From contig OMQZ01000027.1 of assembly GCA_900313355.1 (NCBI GenBank), forward strand, positions 1 through 15,447: DNA of 15,447 nt. Reading direction: 5' to 3'. Below are positions 7,300 to 14,422 of this stretch, in pieces. A program made the position numbers and the translations under genes. Numbering within the stretch: the stretch's first letter is position 1; every line of letters begins with the position of its first letter. The notes under the pieces were generated by a model. That model saw nothing but the letters and a program-made list of their open reading frames with translations. It searched no databases and was not told the origin of the DNA. The stretch is from an uncultured Rhodospirillaceae bacterium (lineage in GTDB: Bacteria; Pseudomonadota; Alphaproteobacteria; RF32; CAG-239).

Positions 7300-8373
7300 A
7301 TGAAAAAAATAGCCTTAGTTTTATGTATGGTTTTAGCCCTTGGTGCTTGTAAGGAAGAAAAAAAAGTTGCGCAAAACAATAAGCCGACGATAAAGATTGG
7401 TATTGTCGCACCGTTGACCGGTAATTTGGCAATGGTGGGTGAGGGAATAAAAAGTGCCGTTATTATGGCAGAGGAAGATCTGAAAACACGTAACCTTAAA
7501 AATCAGTATGAATTCGTTGTTGAAGACGATGGCTATGAAGCCGGTAAAACAGCATTGATTTATCCGAAATTAAAATCGGTTGATAAAGTTGATGCAATTT
7601 TAAGCACGTTTTCTCAAACGGGAAAAATTATCTCTCCTCGTGCCGATGCTGATAAAATACTTCATATAAGTCTTTCTTCGGATGCTGAAATTGCAAAGGG
7701 AGAATATAATTTTCTCGACTGGACAACACCTAAATACACGGCAAAACGCATGTTGGAATTTTACAAAGAACGTAACATCAAAAAAATTGTCAGCTTTGTT
7801 CCCAATAATGCAGGGACATTACCTCAAGAAAATGCTTTCATGGATCTTGTAAAAGAAGACGGAGAAATTGAGGTTTCGCGCTATCTTATTGCGCCGGAAG
7901 AAACAGATTTCAGAATACTGTTTGCAAAAGCAAAAGAAGAAAAACCCGATGCTTATCTGGCATTGATTTACGGTGCCAGTTTTGTTCCTTTTTTCAAGCA
8001 GTACCAAGAGACAGGCCAAACCGCGCTGGTTACAAGTATAGAAACTTTTGCCACCTTGTCCGACACATCAATTGCTCAAGGGGCTTACTATACAGATGCG
8101 GCTGTTGCCAATGATACATTTTTGAAAAGACACCAACAACGATTCGGTGAGATATCTAATTATGGTGTCGGAACAATGTATGATATGGTGATGCTTGCCG
8201 TAGAGGCTTTTGAAAAAACAGACAATAAAAATTTGGCTGCTGATGAGTTAGCAAAGATAAAACATTATAACGGTGTTGTCGGAGAGTTAGAACAAGATGA
8301 TGAGGGAATTTTCAATTCTCAGGCCGTTTTGATGGAAATAAAAGACGGAAAAAGAATAAGAGTAGAGGAATAA
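7300..8373 (+). CDS. SBP6: Liv-type substrate-binding lipoprotein with amino acid-type pocket
   Basis: This 357-residue lipoprotein has Cys17 in LGAC and linker KEEKKVAQNNKP. Fold marks are IKIGIVAPLTG (31-41), VEDDGYEAGKTA (74-85), SVDKVDAIL (93-101) and ETDFRILFAKA (201-211). Ser105, Ser127 and Glu248 match the LivJ contact pattern, and the surroundings (SDAEIAKGEYNF, TSIETF) place it with SBP4 and SBP9 as a likely amino acid binder. The ribosome site is weak (AGAGAA, 7288-7293) compared with the rest of the operon, because SBP5 does not end in GAG GAA. Reinitiation may be less efficient here. Its own end, GTA GAG GAA TAA, starts the long repeat shared with the SBP7/SBP8 junction. Confidence 0.93.
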   Translation: MKKIALVLCMVLALGACKEEKKVAQNNKPTIKIGIVAPLTGNLAMVGEGIKSAVIMAEEDLKTRNLKNQYEFVVEDDGYEAGKTALIYPKLKSVDKVDAILSTFSQTGKIISPRADADKILHISLSSDAEIAKGEYNFLDWTTPKYTAKRMLEFYKERNIKKIVSFVPNNAGTLPQENAFMDLVKEDGEIEVSRYLIAPEETDFRILFAKAKEEKPDAYLALIYGASFVPFFKQYQETGQTALVTSIETFATLSDTSIAQGAYYTDAAVANDTFLKRHQQRFGEISNYGVGTMYDMVMLAVEAFEKTDNKNLAADELAKIKHYNGVVGELEQDDEGIFNSQAVLMEIKDGKRIRVEE

Positions 8374-8415
8374 AACAATGAAAAAGTTTGCTTTAGTTTT
8401 ATGTATGATTTTAGC
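8363..8415 (+). repeat. Junction repeat A, copy 1 (end of SBP6 / signal peptide of SBP7)
   Basis: These 53 bases match 9453-9505 with one mismatch (codon 3 AAG against AAA). The unit spans the GAG GAA TAA end of one gene, the four-base gap and the first 38 bases of the next. It is a natural site for homologous exchange between array members. Confidence 0.85.
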
Positions 8416-9463
8416 GCTTGGTGCGTGCAAAGACCAAAAAGCAAAACAGCCTCAATTAAAGCCAATTGTGAAAATCGGAGCTACATTACCGCTGACAGGA
8501 AACATGGCAAATATCGGCAATGCTATTAAAGAGGCGTTGTTGATGGCTAAAGAAGAAATCCCCTCAGACAGCAAATATAATTACGAATTAATTATTGAAG
8601 ATGACAGCTACGATTATAAAAGGACGGCTTTGAACATAAATAATTTTGCCGACATAAAAAAAGCAGATGTCGTTTTGTCGTTGTTTGACGGCGCGGCCGG
8701 AATAATTGCACCCGTTGCGGAAAGAAACAAAATAAATCATATCGGGTGTGCATGGGGCGAAAAATTTTTTGAAGAATACAAATACTCCTTTAACCATTTC
8801 TCAAAGCCTGAAACACAAGCGAAAGCTTTTGTAGAACTTTTACAGGAAAAAGACATTAAAAAATTTGCGATTGTAGCGATTAACTATGCGTCGATGACGG
8901 AAATGCTTGAATACATTGAAAAAGACACAAAAGAAAAAAACATAGGAATAACGTCTGTTAATTTGGTTAATTTCGGTGAAAGAGATTTTCGTATTATTAT
9001 CGAAAAAATAAAATCACAAAATCCTGATATCGTTATGTTGGTTATGCTCAATCCCGAACTTGACATATTTATTAAACAAGCGATGGAAGCAAATTTAAAT
9101 AAACCTTATACGGCCATAGATTTGTTGCCGGCAACCAACTATAAAAAGCTTCTTGAGGGGACAGAATTTGTGATGTCACCGGATGGTTCCGCTGATTTCA
9201 AAAATAAATTTGCGCAGAAAACGGATTTACCTCTGACATCATGTGTGGCAAATTTATATGATGCGGTAAGAATAACCGTCGATTTATACGAAAAATATAA
9301 TGCCAAACCGAGTTCCGAACAAATTAACAATGATTTGTACCATTTAAGAAATTTTGATTCGGCAATCGGAGGTCAGGTGAATGTCGATGAAAACGGAATC
9401 ATTGATGCTGACTTAATTAAGGTAAAGTTTGAAGGCGGTAAATTAAAAACGATAGAGGAATAA
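8378..9463 (+). CDS. SBP7: Liv-type substrate-binding lipoprotein, Asp/Trp/Asp pocket
   Basis: The 361-residue protein has signal peptide MKKFALVLCMILALGAC (Cys17) and linker KDQKAKQPQLKP, nearly the same as that of SBP9. Fold marks are VKIGATLPLTG (31-41), IEDDSYDYKRTA (73-84), KKADVVLS (94-101) and GERDFRIIIEKI (200-211). The contact positions align to Asp104, Trp126 and Asp248, the same trio as in SBP3, though the rest of the protein is closer to SBP2 (AIDLLP, EGTEFVMSPDG). The strand before the pocket reads NNFADIKKADVV in place of the common NKxIxxDKVD. The start has the strong GAGGAA site in the end of SBP6; its own end GAG GAA TAA serves SBP8. Confidence 0.93.
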   Translation: MKKFALVLCMILALGACKDQKAKQPQLKPIVKIGATLPLTGNMANIGNAIKEALLMAKEEIPSDSKYNYELIIEDDSYDYKRTALNINNFADIKKADVVLSLFDGAAGIIAPVAERNKINHIGCAWGEKFFEEYKYSFNHFSKPETQAKAFVELLQEKDIKKFAIVAINYASMTEMLEYIEKDTKEKNIGITSVNLVNFGERDFRIIIEKIKSQNPDIVMLVMLNPELDIFIKQAMEANLNKPYTAIDLLPATNYKKLLEGTEFVMSPDGSADFKNKFAQKTDLPLTSCVANLYDAVRITVDLYEKYNAKPSSEQINNDLYHLRNFDSAIGGQVNVDENGIIDADLIKVKFEGGKLKTIEE

Positions 9464-9505
9464 AACAATGAAAAAATTTGCTTTAGTTTTATGTATGATT
9501 TTAGC
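9453..9505 (+). repeat. Junction repeat A, copy 2 (end of SBP7 / signal peptide of SBP8)
   Basis: This copy matches 8363-8415 over 53 bases with one mismatch. Further on, the first 62 bases of SBP8 (9468-9529) match the first 62 of SBP9 with only two mismatches. Confidence 0.85.
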
Positions 9506-10550
9506 ACTCAGTGCTTGTAAAGAAGAAAAAGCGCCTGAAACGCTGGCAAAGCCTGTTGTTAAAATAGGTGCATCTTTTCCTCTGTCAGGCAACATGGCTG
9601 CAATCGGTAACGCCGCACACAAGGCCTTGGTTGCCTCAATCAACGATGTAAACAAAAATAAAAATAACAAGTATCACTATGTGCTCATCACAGACAACGA
9701 TCAAATGGATGCAAAATACATTTTAAACATCGCAAACAAGTTTATTTTTCAAGACAAAGTTGATGTTTTAATTTCATATTTTTCGGTTGCAGGGCGGATT
9801 GTTGCGCCACTTGCCGCTGAGCATAAAATTATCAACTTTAATTTTGGTTTTGGTGATGAAGTTTTACAAAGCAAATATAATTTTCAAAACTTTTTAACAG
9901 TTGAAGCCGAAAACGAAGCGGTAATAAGCTTCTTAAAGAAAAATGAGATTCAAAATGTTGATTTGGTTTATCAAAATATTGGGGCGGCCGATCAATTTTT
10001 AGCCCATTTGGAAAAACTTTTAGAAAAAAATAAGATTGCATATACCATTTATCGTTTTAACAAAGGCGAGAGGGATTTTAAAATTTTGACTTCAAAAATC
10101 AAAGAATCACTGAGTGAAGCTGTTTTTATTTATGCATTTGAGCCGGAAGCCGATATCTTAACGCAAGAATTTCGCGTACAAAATGTTCAAAAATTGGTGG
10201 CCTATAATGATGGTTTGCCGATGACAAACAATTATGAAATCTATGAGGGATATTACAACATCGGTTCAATCATGACCCCTGAAAAATACCAAAAAGAGTG
10301 GGGGCTTGAAGGGGAAAATGCCGCTTATGCCGTTTATTTGTATGATACCGGACAAATTATTGCAGAAGCTTATGAAAATGCACCGACACACAATAGAATT
10401 CCGAGTTCGGACGAAATATCGGCATATTTGCTTTCAAAGCAAAATTATTTTGGTTTAGCAGGGAATTTGAAGCTTGATCAAAAAGGTCAGTTCCATTCAA
10501 AAGGTCAGACAACAATCGTTAAAAACAATTATTTAACAATAGCGGATTAA
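9468..10550 (+). CDS. SBP8: Liv-type substrate-binding lipoprotein
   Basis: This 360-residue lipoprotein has Cys17 in LSAC. The linker KEEKAPETLAKP resembles those of SBP2 and SBP10, while the signal peptide belongs to the SBP7/SBP9 type, so the gene looks mosaic at its 5' end. Fold marks are VKIGASFPLSG (31-41), ITDNDQMDAKYI (74-85, with a Thr-Asp instead of Glu-Asp), FQDKVDVLIS (94-103) and GERDFKILTSKI (200-211). The contact positions align to Ser106, Phe128 and Asn247, a pocket that should not hold an amino group in the LivJ way. FEPEADILTQE (224-234) resembles SBP3; IPSSDE near the C-terminus resembles SBP2. It ends IAD, so the ribosome site offered to SBP9 is only a weak GCGGAT. Confidence 0.93.
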   Translation: MKKFALVLCMILALSACKEEKAPETLAKPVVKIGASFPLSGNMAAIGNAAHKALVASINDVNKNKNNKYHYVLITDNDQMDAKYILNIANKFIFQDKVDVLISYFSVAGRIVAPLAAEHKIINFNFGFGDEVLQSKYNFQNFLTVEAENEAVISFLKKNEIQNVDLVYQNIGAADQFLAHLEKLLEKNKIAYTIYRFNKGERDFKILTSKIKESLSEAVFIYAFEPEADILTQEFRVQNVQKLVAYNDGLPMTNNYEIYEGYYNIGSIMTPEKYQKEWGLEGENAAYAVYLYDTGQIIAEAYENAPTHNRIPSSDEISAYLLSKQNYFGLAGNLKLDQKGQFHSKGQTTIVKNNYLTIAD

Positions 10551-10555
10551 AAACA

Positions 10556-10593
10556 ATGAAAAAGTTTGCTTTAGTTTTATGTATGATTTTAGC
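10556..10593 (+). repeat. Signal-peptide repeat in SBP9
   Basis: The first 38 bases of SBP9 are identical to the first 38 of SBP7 (8378-8415) and differ by one base from SBP8. SBP5 is identical for its first 30 bases. Synonymous positions are conserved as well, which argues for recent conversion or duplication rather than protein-level selection alone. Confidence 0.85.
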
Positions 10594-11629
10594 ACTCGGT
10601 GCTTGTAAAGAAGAAAAGGCAAAACAGCCTCAATCAAAACCTGTTATTAAAATCGGAGCCCTGTATCCGATGTCGGGTGATGGAGCCGTTTTCGGTGAGG
10701 CAGCAAAAAATGCTGTCAGCATATTTTTTGAAGAGTTTAACAGCAAACCTCATAAATTTGATTATCAGGTCGTTTTTGAAGACAATCAAAACGTGCTTTC
10801 AAAACAAGCGGTTTTAGCTCAAAAAATCATAAATATAGATAAAGCGGATGTGTTGATTACTGTTCTGTCAAATTTTGGGGCAGTTGTTTCTCCGCTTGCA
10901 CAACAAAGTAAAACACTGCATATTTCGACAGCCACGGATCCGAACGTTGCAAAAGGAAAATATAATATCATAGCTTCTTCTAATCCTCAAGGTGAAATAG
11001 ATTTGCTTTACACGACACTCCTTAAAAACAAGGTCCAAAAAGTTGATGTGGTGATTGCTCAGGCAACCGGACCGGAAGTTATGCTTGATGAATTAAAGCA
11101 AAAGGAAGGCTTAAATATCGACCAAGTATATTCCGTTAATATCAATGAAAAAGATTTTCGATTAATGCTTCATAAGATCAAAGAGAATAAACCGGATTAT
11201 ATTATCGCGCTTTTAGCGATGCCGACGATTGATGTTTTTATGCGGCAATATCACGAAAACGAAATAAATATTCCCGTAACAGGCATAGAAACTTTCAGCT
11301 ATTTGCAAAACAAGGAACTTGCTGAAGGAATGTGGTATGTTGATGCGGCGCCTGCGACAGATGAATATGTTAAAAAATATCAGGAAAAAACAGGCTCTAA
11401 CACGACAAATTATGCCGAATATATGGATTTTATGCTTCAAATGGTAACATTCGGATATGAAAAATCAGGATCAACAAATGCTGAAGATGTTGCAAACTAT
11501 CTTGAAAATAACGCGTCAGGCCAAAAAACCGCGGTTGGCGTTGTTTCAGTTGAACCGGATGGCGTTTTAATTGCTCAACCGGTTGTTAAAAAAGTAATTA
11601 ACGGTGAACCGGTTATTATAAAGGAATAA
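10556..11629 (+). CDS. SBP9: Liv-type substrate-binding lipoprotein with amino acid-type pocket
   Basis: The 357-residue protein has signal peptide MKKFALVLCMILALGAC with Cys17, then KEEKAKQPQSKP. Fold marks are IKIGALYPMSG (31-41), FEDNQNVLSKQAVLAQKI (74-91), NIDKADVLIT (93-102) and EKDFRLMLHKI (198-208). Ser105, Thr127 and Glu245 reproduce the LivJ Ser79/Thr102/Glu226 trio, the most LivJ-like pocket of the set with SBP4. The two also share TGS-x-x-TNY near residue 285. The gap to SBP8 is five bases with a weak ribosome site. It ends AAG GAA TAA, giving an AAGGAA site for SBP10. Small plus-strand frames inside it are shadows. Confidence 0.93.
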   Translation: MKKFALVLCMILALGACKEEKAKQPQSKPVIKIGALYPMSGDGAVFGEAAKNAVSIFFEEFNSKPHKFDYQVVFEDNQNVLSKQAVLAQKIINIDKADVLITVLSNFGAVVSPLAQQSKTLHISTATDPNVAKGKYNIIASSNPQGEIDLLYTTLLKNKVQKVDVVIAQATGPEVMLDELKQKEGLNIDQVYSVNINEKDFRLMLHKIKENKPDYIIALLAMPTIDVFMRQYHENEINIPVTGIETFSYLQNKELAEGMWYVDAAPATDEYVKKYQEKTGSNTTNYAEYMDFMLQMVTFGYEKSGSTNAEDVANYLENNASGQKTAVGVVSVEPDGVLIAQPVVKKVINGEPVIIKE

Positions 11630-11632
11630 AAC

Positions 11633-12730
11633 ATGAAAAAACTTATACTTATTTTATGTTTTGCTCTAGCACTCACAGCTTGCAAAGATGAAAAAAAAGC
11701 CCCTGAAACGCAGGTAAAGCCTGTCATTAAAATCGGGGCAATTATACCGCTTTCAGGTCCGCAGGCGGCTATGGGAGAAGCGGCGAAAGCGGGTATGCAA
11801 AAAGCCTTAAAAGAAAAAACAAATTCAAATCAGCATTATAATTACGAACTTGTTTTTGAAGATAATCAGGCAAAGTTACAGGTTATGCCAACTCTCGCCA
11901 ACAAGATTATTTTACAAGACAATGTTGATGCGCTTGCGACGATCACATCAGCTATGGCAAGAGTTATTGCACCGATTACCGACGAAAAAGAAAAAGTGTT
12001 ATACAATTTTTCTATTGAACAGGGCGATTATGAGCGCTTTGGTAAATATACTTTTACACAAGGCATGCCCATAGATGCCATTGCAGATAAAGCAGAAGAA
12101 TTTTTGACGCAAAAAGGCATGAATGATATTTTGATTTTTGCTGAAAATATAGGTATTATCGGGTCCTTAACCACATATTTATCAAAAAACTTATCCGAAA
12201 AAAATATACGCCACAATGTTAACACGTTTAACCCCGGCGAAAGAGATTTTCGCGTTGCTATTGAAAAAGCGAAAGCAGAGGGGTACAAATACTTTTTTAC
12301 TTTTGGTTTTCCGCCTGAGAGGACGATTATTCGCAAACAACTGGTTGAAAGCTCTGTTACAAATGATTATATATATTCATTTTGTATGGATTTAGAAAAA
12401 GCTTCAGATGATAATAACAACATAACAACCGTGACCTATAATCCCGGACCGAGTGAATTTGTTGAAAGTGTACAACAGGAATATAATATTGACAGCACAT
12501 TCGGTTCCGCGGTATTTTATGATTTTGTAAGTTTGATGATTGAGGCTTATGAAGCTCTTTACAAAAACGGAGAAAAACCGACGGCAGAAGAAATTACAAC
12601 CTACATTCACGGCAAAAAGAAATATCCGTGTATGAGCGGAATCTGTATTGTTAATGAGAATGGTTTTATAACAAACGATCCTGTTTTTAGAACCTTTCAA
12701 AACGGTAAATGGCAAACAATTGGGGAATAA
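11633..12730 (+). CDS. SBP10: Liv-type substrate-binding lipoprotein, most divergent array member
   Basis: This 365-residue lipoprotein is the longest of the array. The signal peptide MKKLILILCFALALTAC (Cys17) is of its own type, with linker KDEKKAPETQVKP like SBP2. Fold marks are IKIGAIIPLSG (32-42), FEDNQAKLQ (75-83), LQDNVDALAT (94-103) and GERDFRVAIEKA (202-213). The contact positions align to Ser106 and Ile128; the third cannot be placed with confidence (IYSFCMD, 247-253). The second pocket loop reads LYNFSIEQGDYERFGKY, unlike any paralog. It has an acidic/Asn-rich stretch DDNNNITT (259-266) and two nearby cysteines, Cys333 and Cys338 (YPCMSGICIV), that may form a disulfide. It ends GGG GAA TAA, which serves the GTG start of livM. 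Confidence 0.92.
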   Translation: MKKLILILCFALALTACKDEKKAPETQVKPVIKIGAIIPLSGPQAAMGEAAKAGMQKALKEKTNSNQHYNYELVFEDNQAKLQVMPTLANKIILQDNVDALATITSAMARVIAPITDEKEKVLYNFSIEQGDYERFGKYTFTQGMPIDAIADKAEEFLTQKGMNDILIFAENIGIIGSLTTYLSKNLSEKNIRHNVNTFNPGERDFRVAIEKAKAEGYKYFFTFGFPPERTIIRKQLVESSVTNDYIYSFCMDLEKASDDNNNITTVTYNPGPSEFVESVQQEYNIDSTFGSAVFYDFVSLMIEAYEALYKNGEKPTAEEITTYIHGKKKYPCMSGICIVNENGFITNDPVFRTFQNGKWQTIGE

Positions 12731-12733
12731 AAA

Positions 12734-13600
12734 GTGGAATATTTAGTTAATATCGGAATTTTGTTTTGCATTTATGCCATGCTTGCTTTATCGCTGAATA
12801 TGGTGGTGGGGCTCTCGGGGCTTGTATCTCTGGCCCAAGCCGCATTTTATGGAATAGGCGCTTATGCTGTGGGTATTTTGATGACGGCGCACGGCTTTAA
12901 TTTTTGGAGCGCAATGTTTATCGGGATACTCTTAAACGGTATAACGGCTTTTATTGTCGGCAAAATTCTTTCAAAATTTAAGGGCGATTATTATGCTATT
13001 GTTTCGGCAGGGTTATCGGTGATTGTGTTTTCGGTTTTGCTTAACTTCAAGTCTTTAACAAAAGGTCCGCTTGGCATATACGGCATCGGAAAGCCGTCTA
13101 TTGCAGGATTTTCGTTTTATTCTTCCGTTTCGTTTTTGGCACTTGCGCTTGTTTTTGTGGTGCTTTTTTATGCGCTTTTCGTGTTGATAGATAAGTCTTC
13201 ATTCGGCAGAGCCTTAAAAGGCTTGCGTGAAGATGAAGAACTAACGATTTTCTTGGGTTACAAAACGACAAAATATAAAAACTTTATTTTTACATTGTCT
13301 GCCATAATGGCAGGTGTTGCCGGAAGTTTTTTTGCAAGCTATATTGCGTTTATTGATCCGACATCGTTCCAGCTTGCGGAAGGCATATTCTTTTTTACAA
13401 TGATAACGGTGGGCGGCCTGTCTTCGGCTTTCGGAAGCATCATAGGTGCGGCTTTGTTGCTTGCTTTGCCGGAAAGCTTGCGTTTTTTGGGGCTTCCTTA
13501 TGAAACTGCAGCACAATTGCAACAAGTGATATATGGAGCTCTTCTTGTTTTAATGATGGCATTTCGTCCGCAAGGTTTGTTTGGAAAATTTAGGGTGTAA
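12734..13600 (+). CDS. livM: LivM-type permease of the same ABC importer
   Basis: The start is a GTG at 12734, six bases after GGGGAA and three after the SBP10 stop; no better ATG is available. The 288-residue inner-membrane protein has about eight hydrophobic segments. It carries the LivM signature MVVGLSGLVSLAQAAFYGIGAY (23-44), the cytoplasmic coupling loop FGRALKGLREDEELTIFLGY (157-176) and GGLSSAFGSIIGAA (228-241), and ends in FRPQGLFGKFRV. Its length is that of the compact LivM form, without the extra N-terminal part of E. coli LivM. It partners LivH. Its final codons (AGG GTG TAA) give the ribosome site for livG. UrtC is the nearest alternative. Confidence 0.95.
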   Translation: MEYLVNIGILFCIYAMLALSLNMVVGLSGLVSLAQAAFYGIGAYAVGILMTAHGFNFWSAMFIGILLNGITAFIVGKILSKFKGDYYAIVSAGLSVIVFSVLLNFKSLTKGPLGIYGIGKPSIAGFSFYSSVSFLALALVFVVLFYALFVLIDKSSFGRALKGLREDEELTIFLGYKTTKYKNFIFTLSAIMAGVAGSFFASYIAFIDPTSFQLAEGIFFFTMITVGGLSSAFGSIIGAALLLALPESLRFLGLPYETAAQLQQVIYGALLVLMMAFRPQGLFGKFRV

Positions 13601-13603
13601 AAT

Positions 13604-14419
13604 ATGGCGCTGAAAGATTATTTAAAAAAATATCGGTCAATAGATAAAGGTCTCGCAAAAGAGCGGATGGACGTTTATCAGGAAGGTTTGGATGCCATTT
13701 CAACCTTGCATTTGAGCAAATCGTTTATGGGCATTAAAGCGGTTAACGATTTGAGCATTTCTTTTCCGAAAGGGCTTGTAACGGGGCTCATCGGTCCGAA
13801 CGGCTCAGGAAAATCAACGCTGATTAATGTGCTTACGGGGTTGCTTACCCCTGATGCCGGTTCTGTTGTTATTTCAGGGCGTGCTTTTCCTTACATCAAA
13901 CCATATAAGCTCCGCAAATTCAAAATAGCGCGCACATTCCAAGATGCAAGGCTTATTGAGCAATTAAGTGTTGAAGATAATCTGCTTTTGAGCGTGGCTC
14001 AAAATAAAATTGAAAAAAGCCTGTTTGAATTAAACGCAAAAGCATATCGCAAAAAACTTGAAGGGATATTGGTCAAAACGGGCTTAAAAGACCATCGCTT
14101 CAAAAAAGCGGAAGAACTCTCTTATGGGCAAAGAAAGCTCTTGGAAATCGGCAGAGCTTTGATGCAAGAAGCAGATATTTATATTTTTGATGAGCCGTTC
14201 ACGGGGCTTTCGCCGCAGATGGTTGAAGAGGTTTTATCCATCATCGAAATTTTGCGTGTTGAAGCAAAAACGGTAATTTTGATTGAACATAATATGGGGC
14301 TCATTGAAAAGCTTTCGGACTATGTGATTGTCTTAGACCATGGCACGCTTCTTGCCTCAGGCGCCCCGAAAGACGTTTTGAAAAATAAACTTGTCCAAGA
14401 AGCATATTTAGGAGTGTAA
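13604..14419 (+). CDS. livG: LivG-type ATP-binding subunit
   Basis: The 271-residue cytoplasmic ATPase has all motifs intact: Walker A GPNGSGKST (64-72), Q-loop Gln113 in TFQD, ABC signature LSYGQ (172-176), Walker B IYIFDEP (192-198) and H-loop His229 in IEHN. The C-terminal region (ASGAPKDVLKNKLVQEAYLGV) is the usual LivG tail. It powers the LivHM channel as a heterodimer with LivF. An unusual point is an N-terminal extension of about 32 charged residues (MALKDYLKKYRSIDKGLAKE onward) before the first ABC strand, which LivG proteins normally lack. The ATG has AGGGTG just upstream and no better internal start, though a start within the extension cannot be fully excluded. The end of the gene (GGA GTG TAA) serves livF. 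Confidence 0.95.
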   Translation: MALKDYLKKYRSIDKGLAKERMDVYQEGLDAISTLHLSKSFMGIKAVNDLSISFPKGLVTGLIGPNGSGKSTLINVLTGLLTPDAGSVVISGRAFPYIKPYKLRKFKIARTFQDARLIEQLSVEDNLLLSVAQNKIEKSLFELNAKAYRKKLEGILVKTGLKDHRFKKAEELSYGQRKLLEIGRALMQEADIYIFDEPFTGLSPQMVEEVLSIIEILRVEAKTVILIEHNMGLIEKLSDYVIVLDHGTLLASGAPKDVLKNKLVQEAYLGV

Positions 14420-14422
14420 GTC

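Larger units (their letters stand above)
3024..12730 (+). other. Tandem array of nine paralogous substrate-binding lipoprotein genes (SBP2-SBP10)
   Basis: Nine genes of the same family lie head to tail between livH and livM. Start-to-start distances are 1092, 1081, 1072, 1031, 1078, 1090, 1088 and 1077 bases, and 1101 from SBP10 to livM. Intergenic gaps are 1-11 bases. Every member keeps an about 17-residue lipoprotein signal peptide with C-K at the lipidation site, a charged linker, a KIG....P-L/M-S/T-G-type fold start, an acidic strand ending E-D or D-D/N, and usually a GERDFR-like motif near residue 200. The mature parts are clearly diverged at protein level. Array growth by tandem duplication followed by divergence is the natural explanation. 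Confidence 0.93.

Noticed and set aside
10599..10817. Plus-strand open frame inside SBP9
   Set aside because: It is out of frame with a well-supported SBP gene and has no SD or recognisable product.
3024..12730. CRISPR array or satellite repeat
   Set aside because: The about 1.08-kb periodicity comes from whole coding genes; there are no short regular direct repeats with unique spacers.
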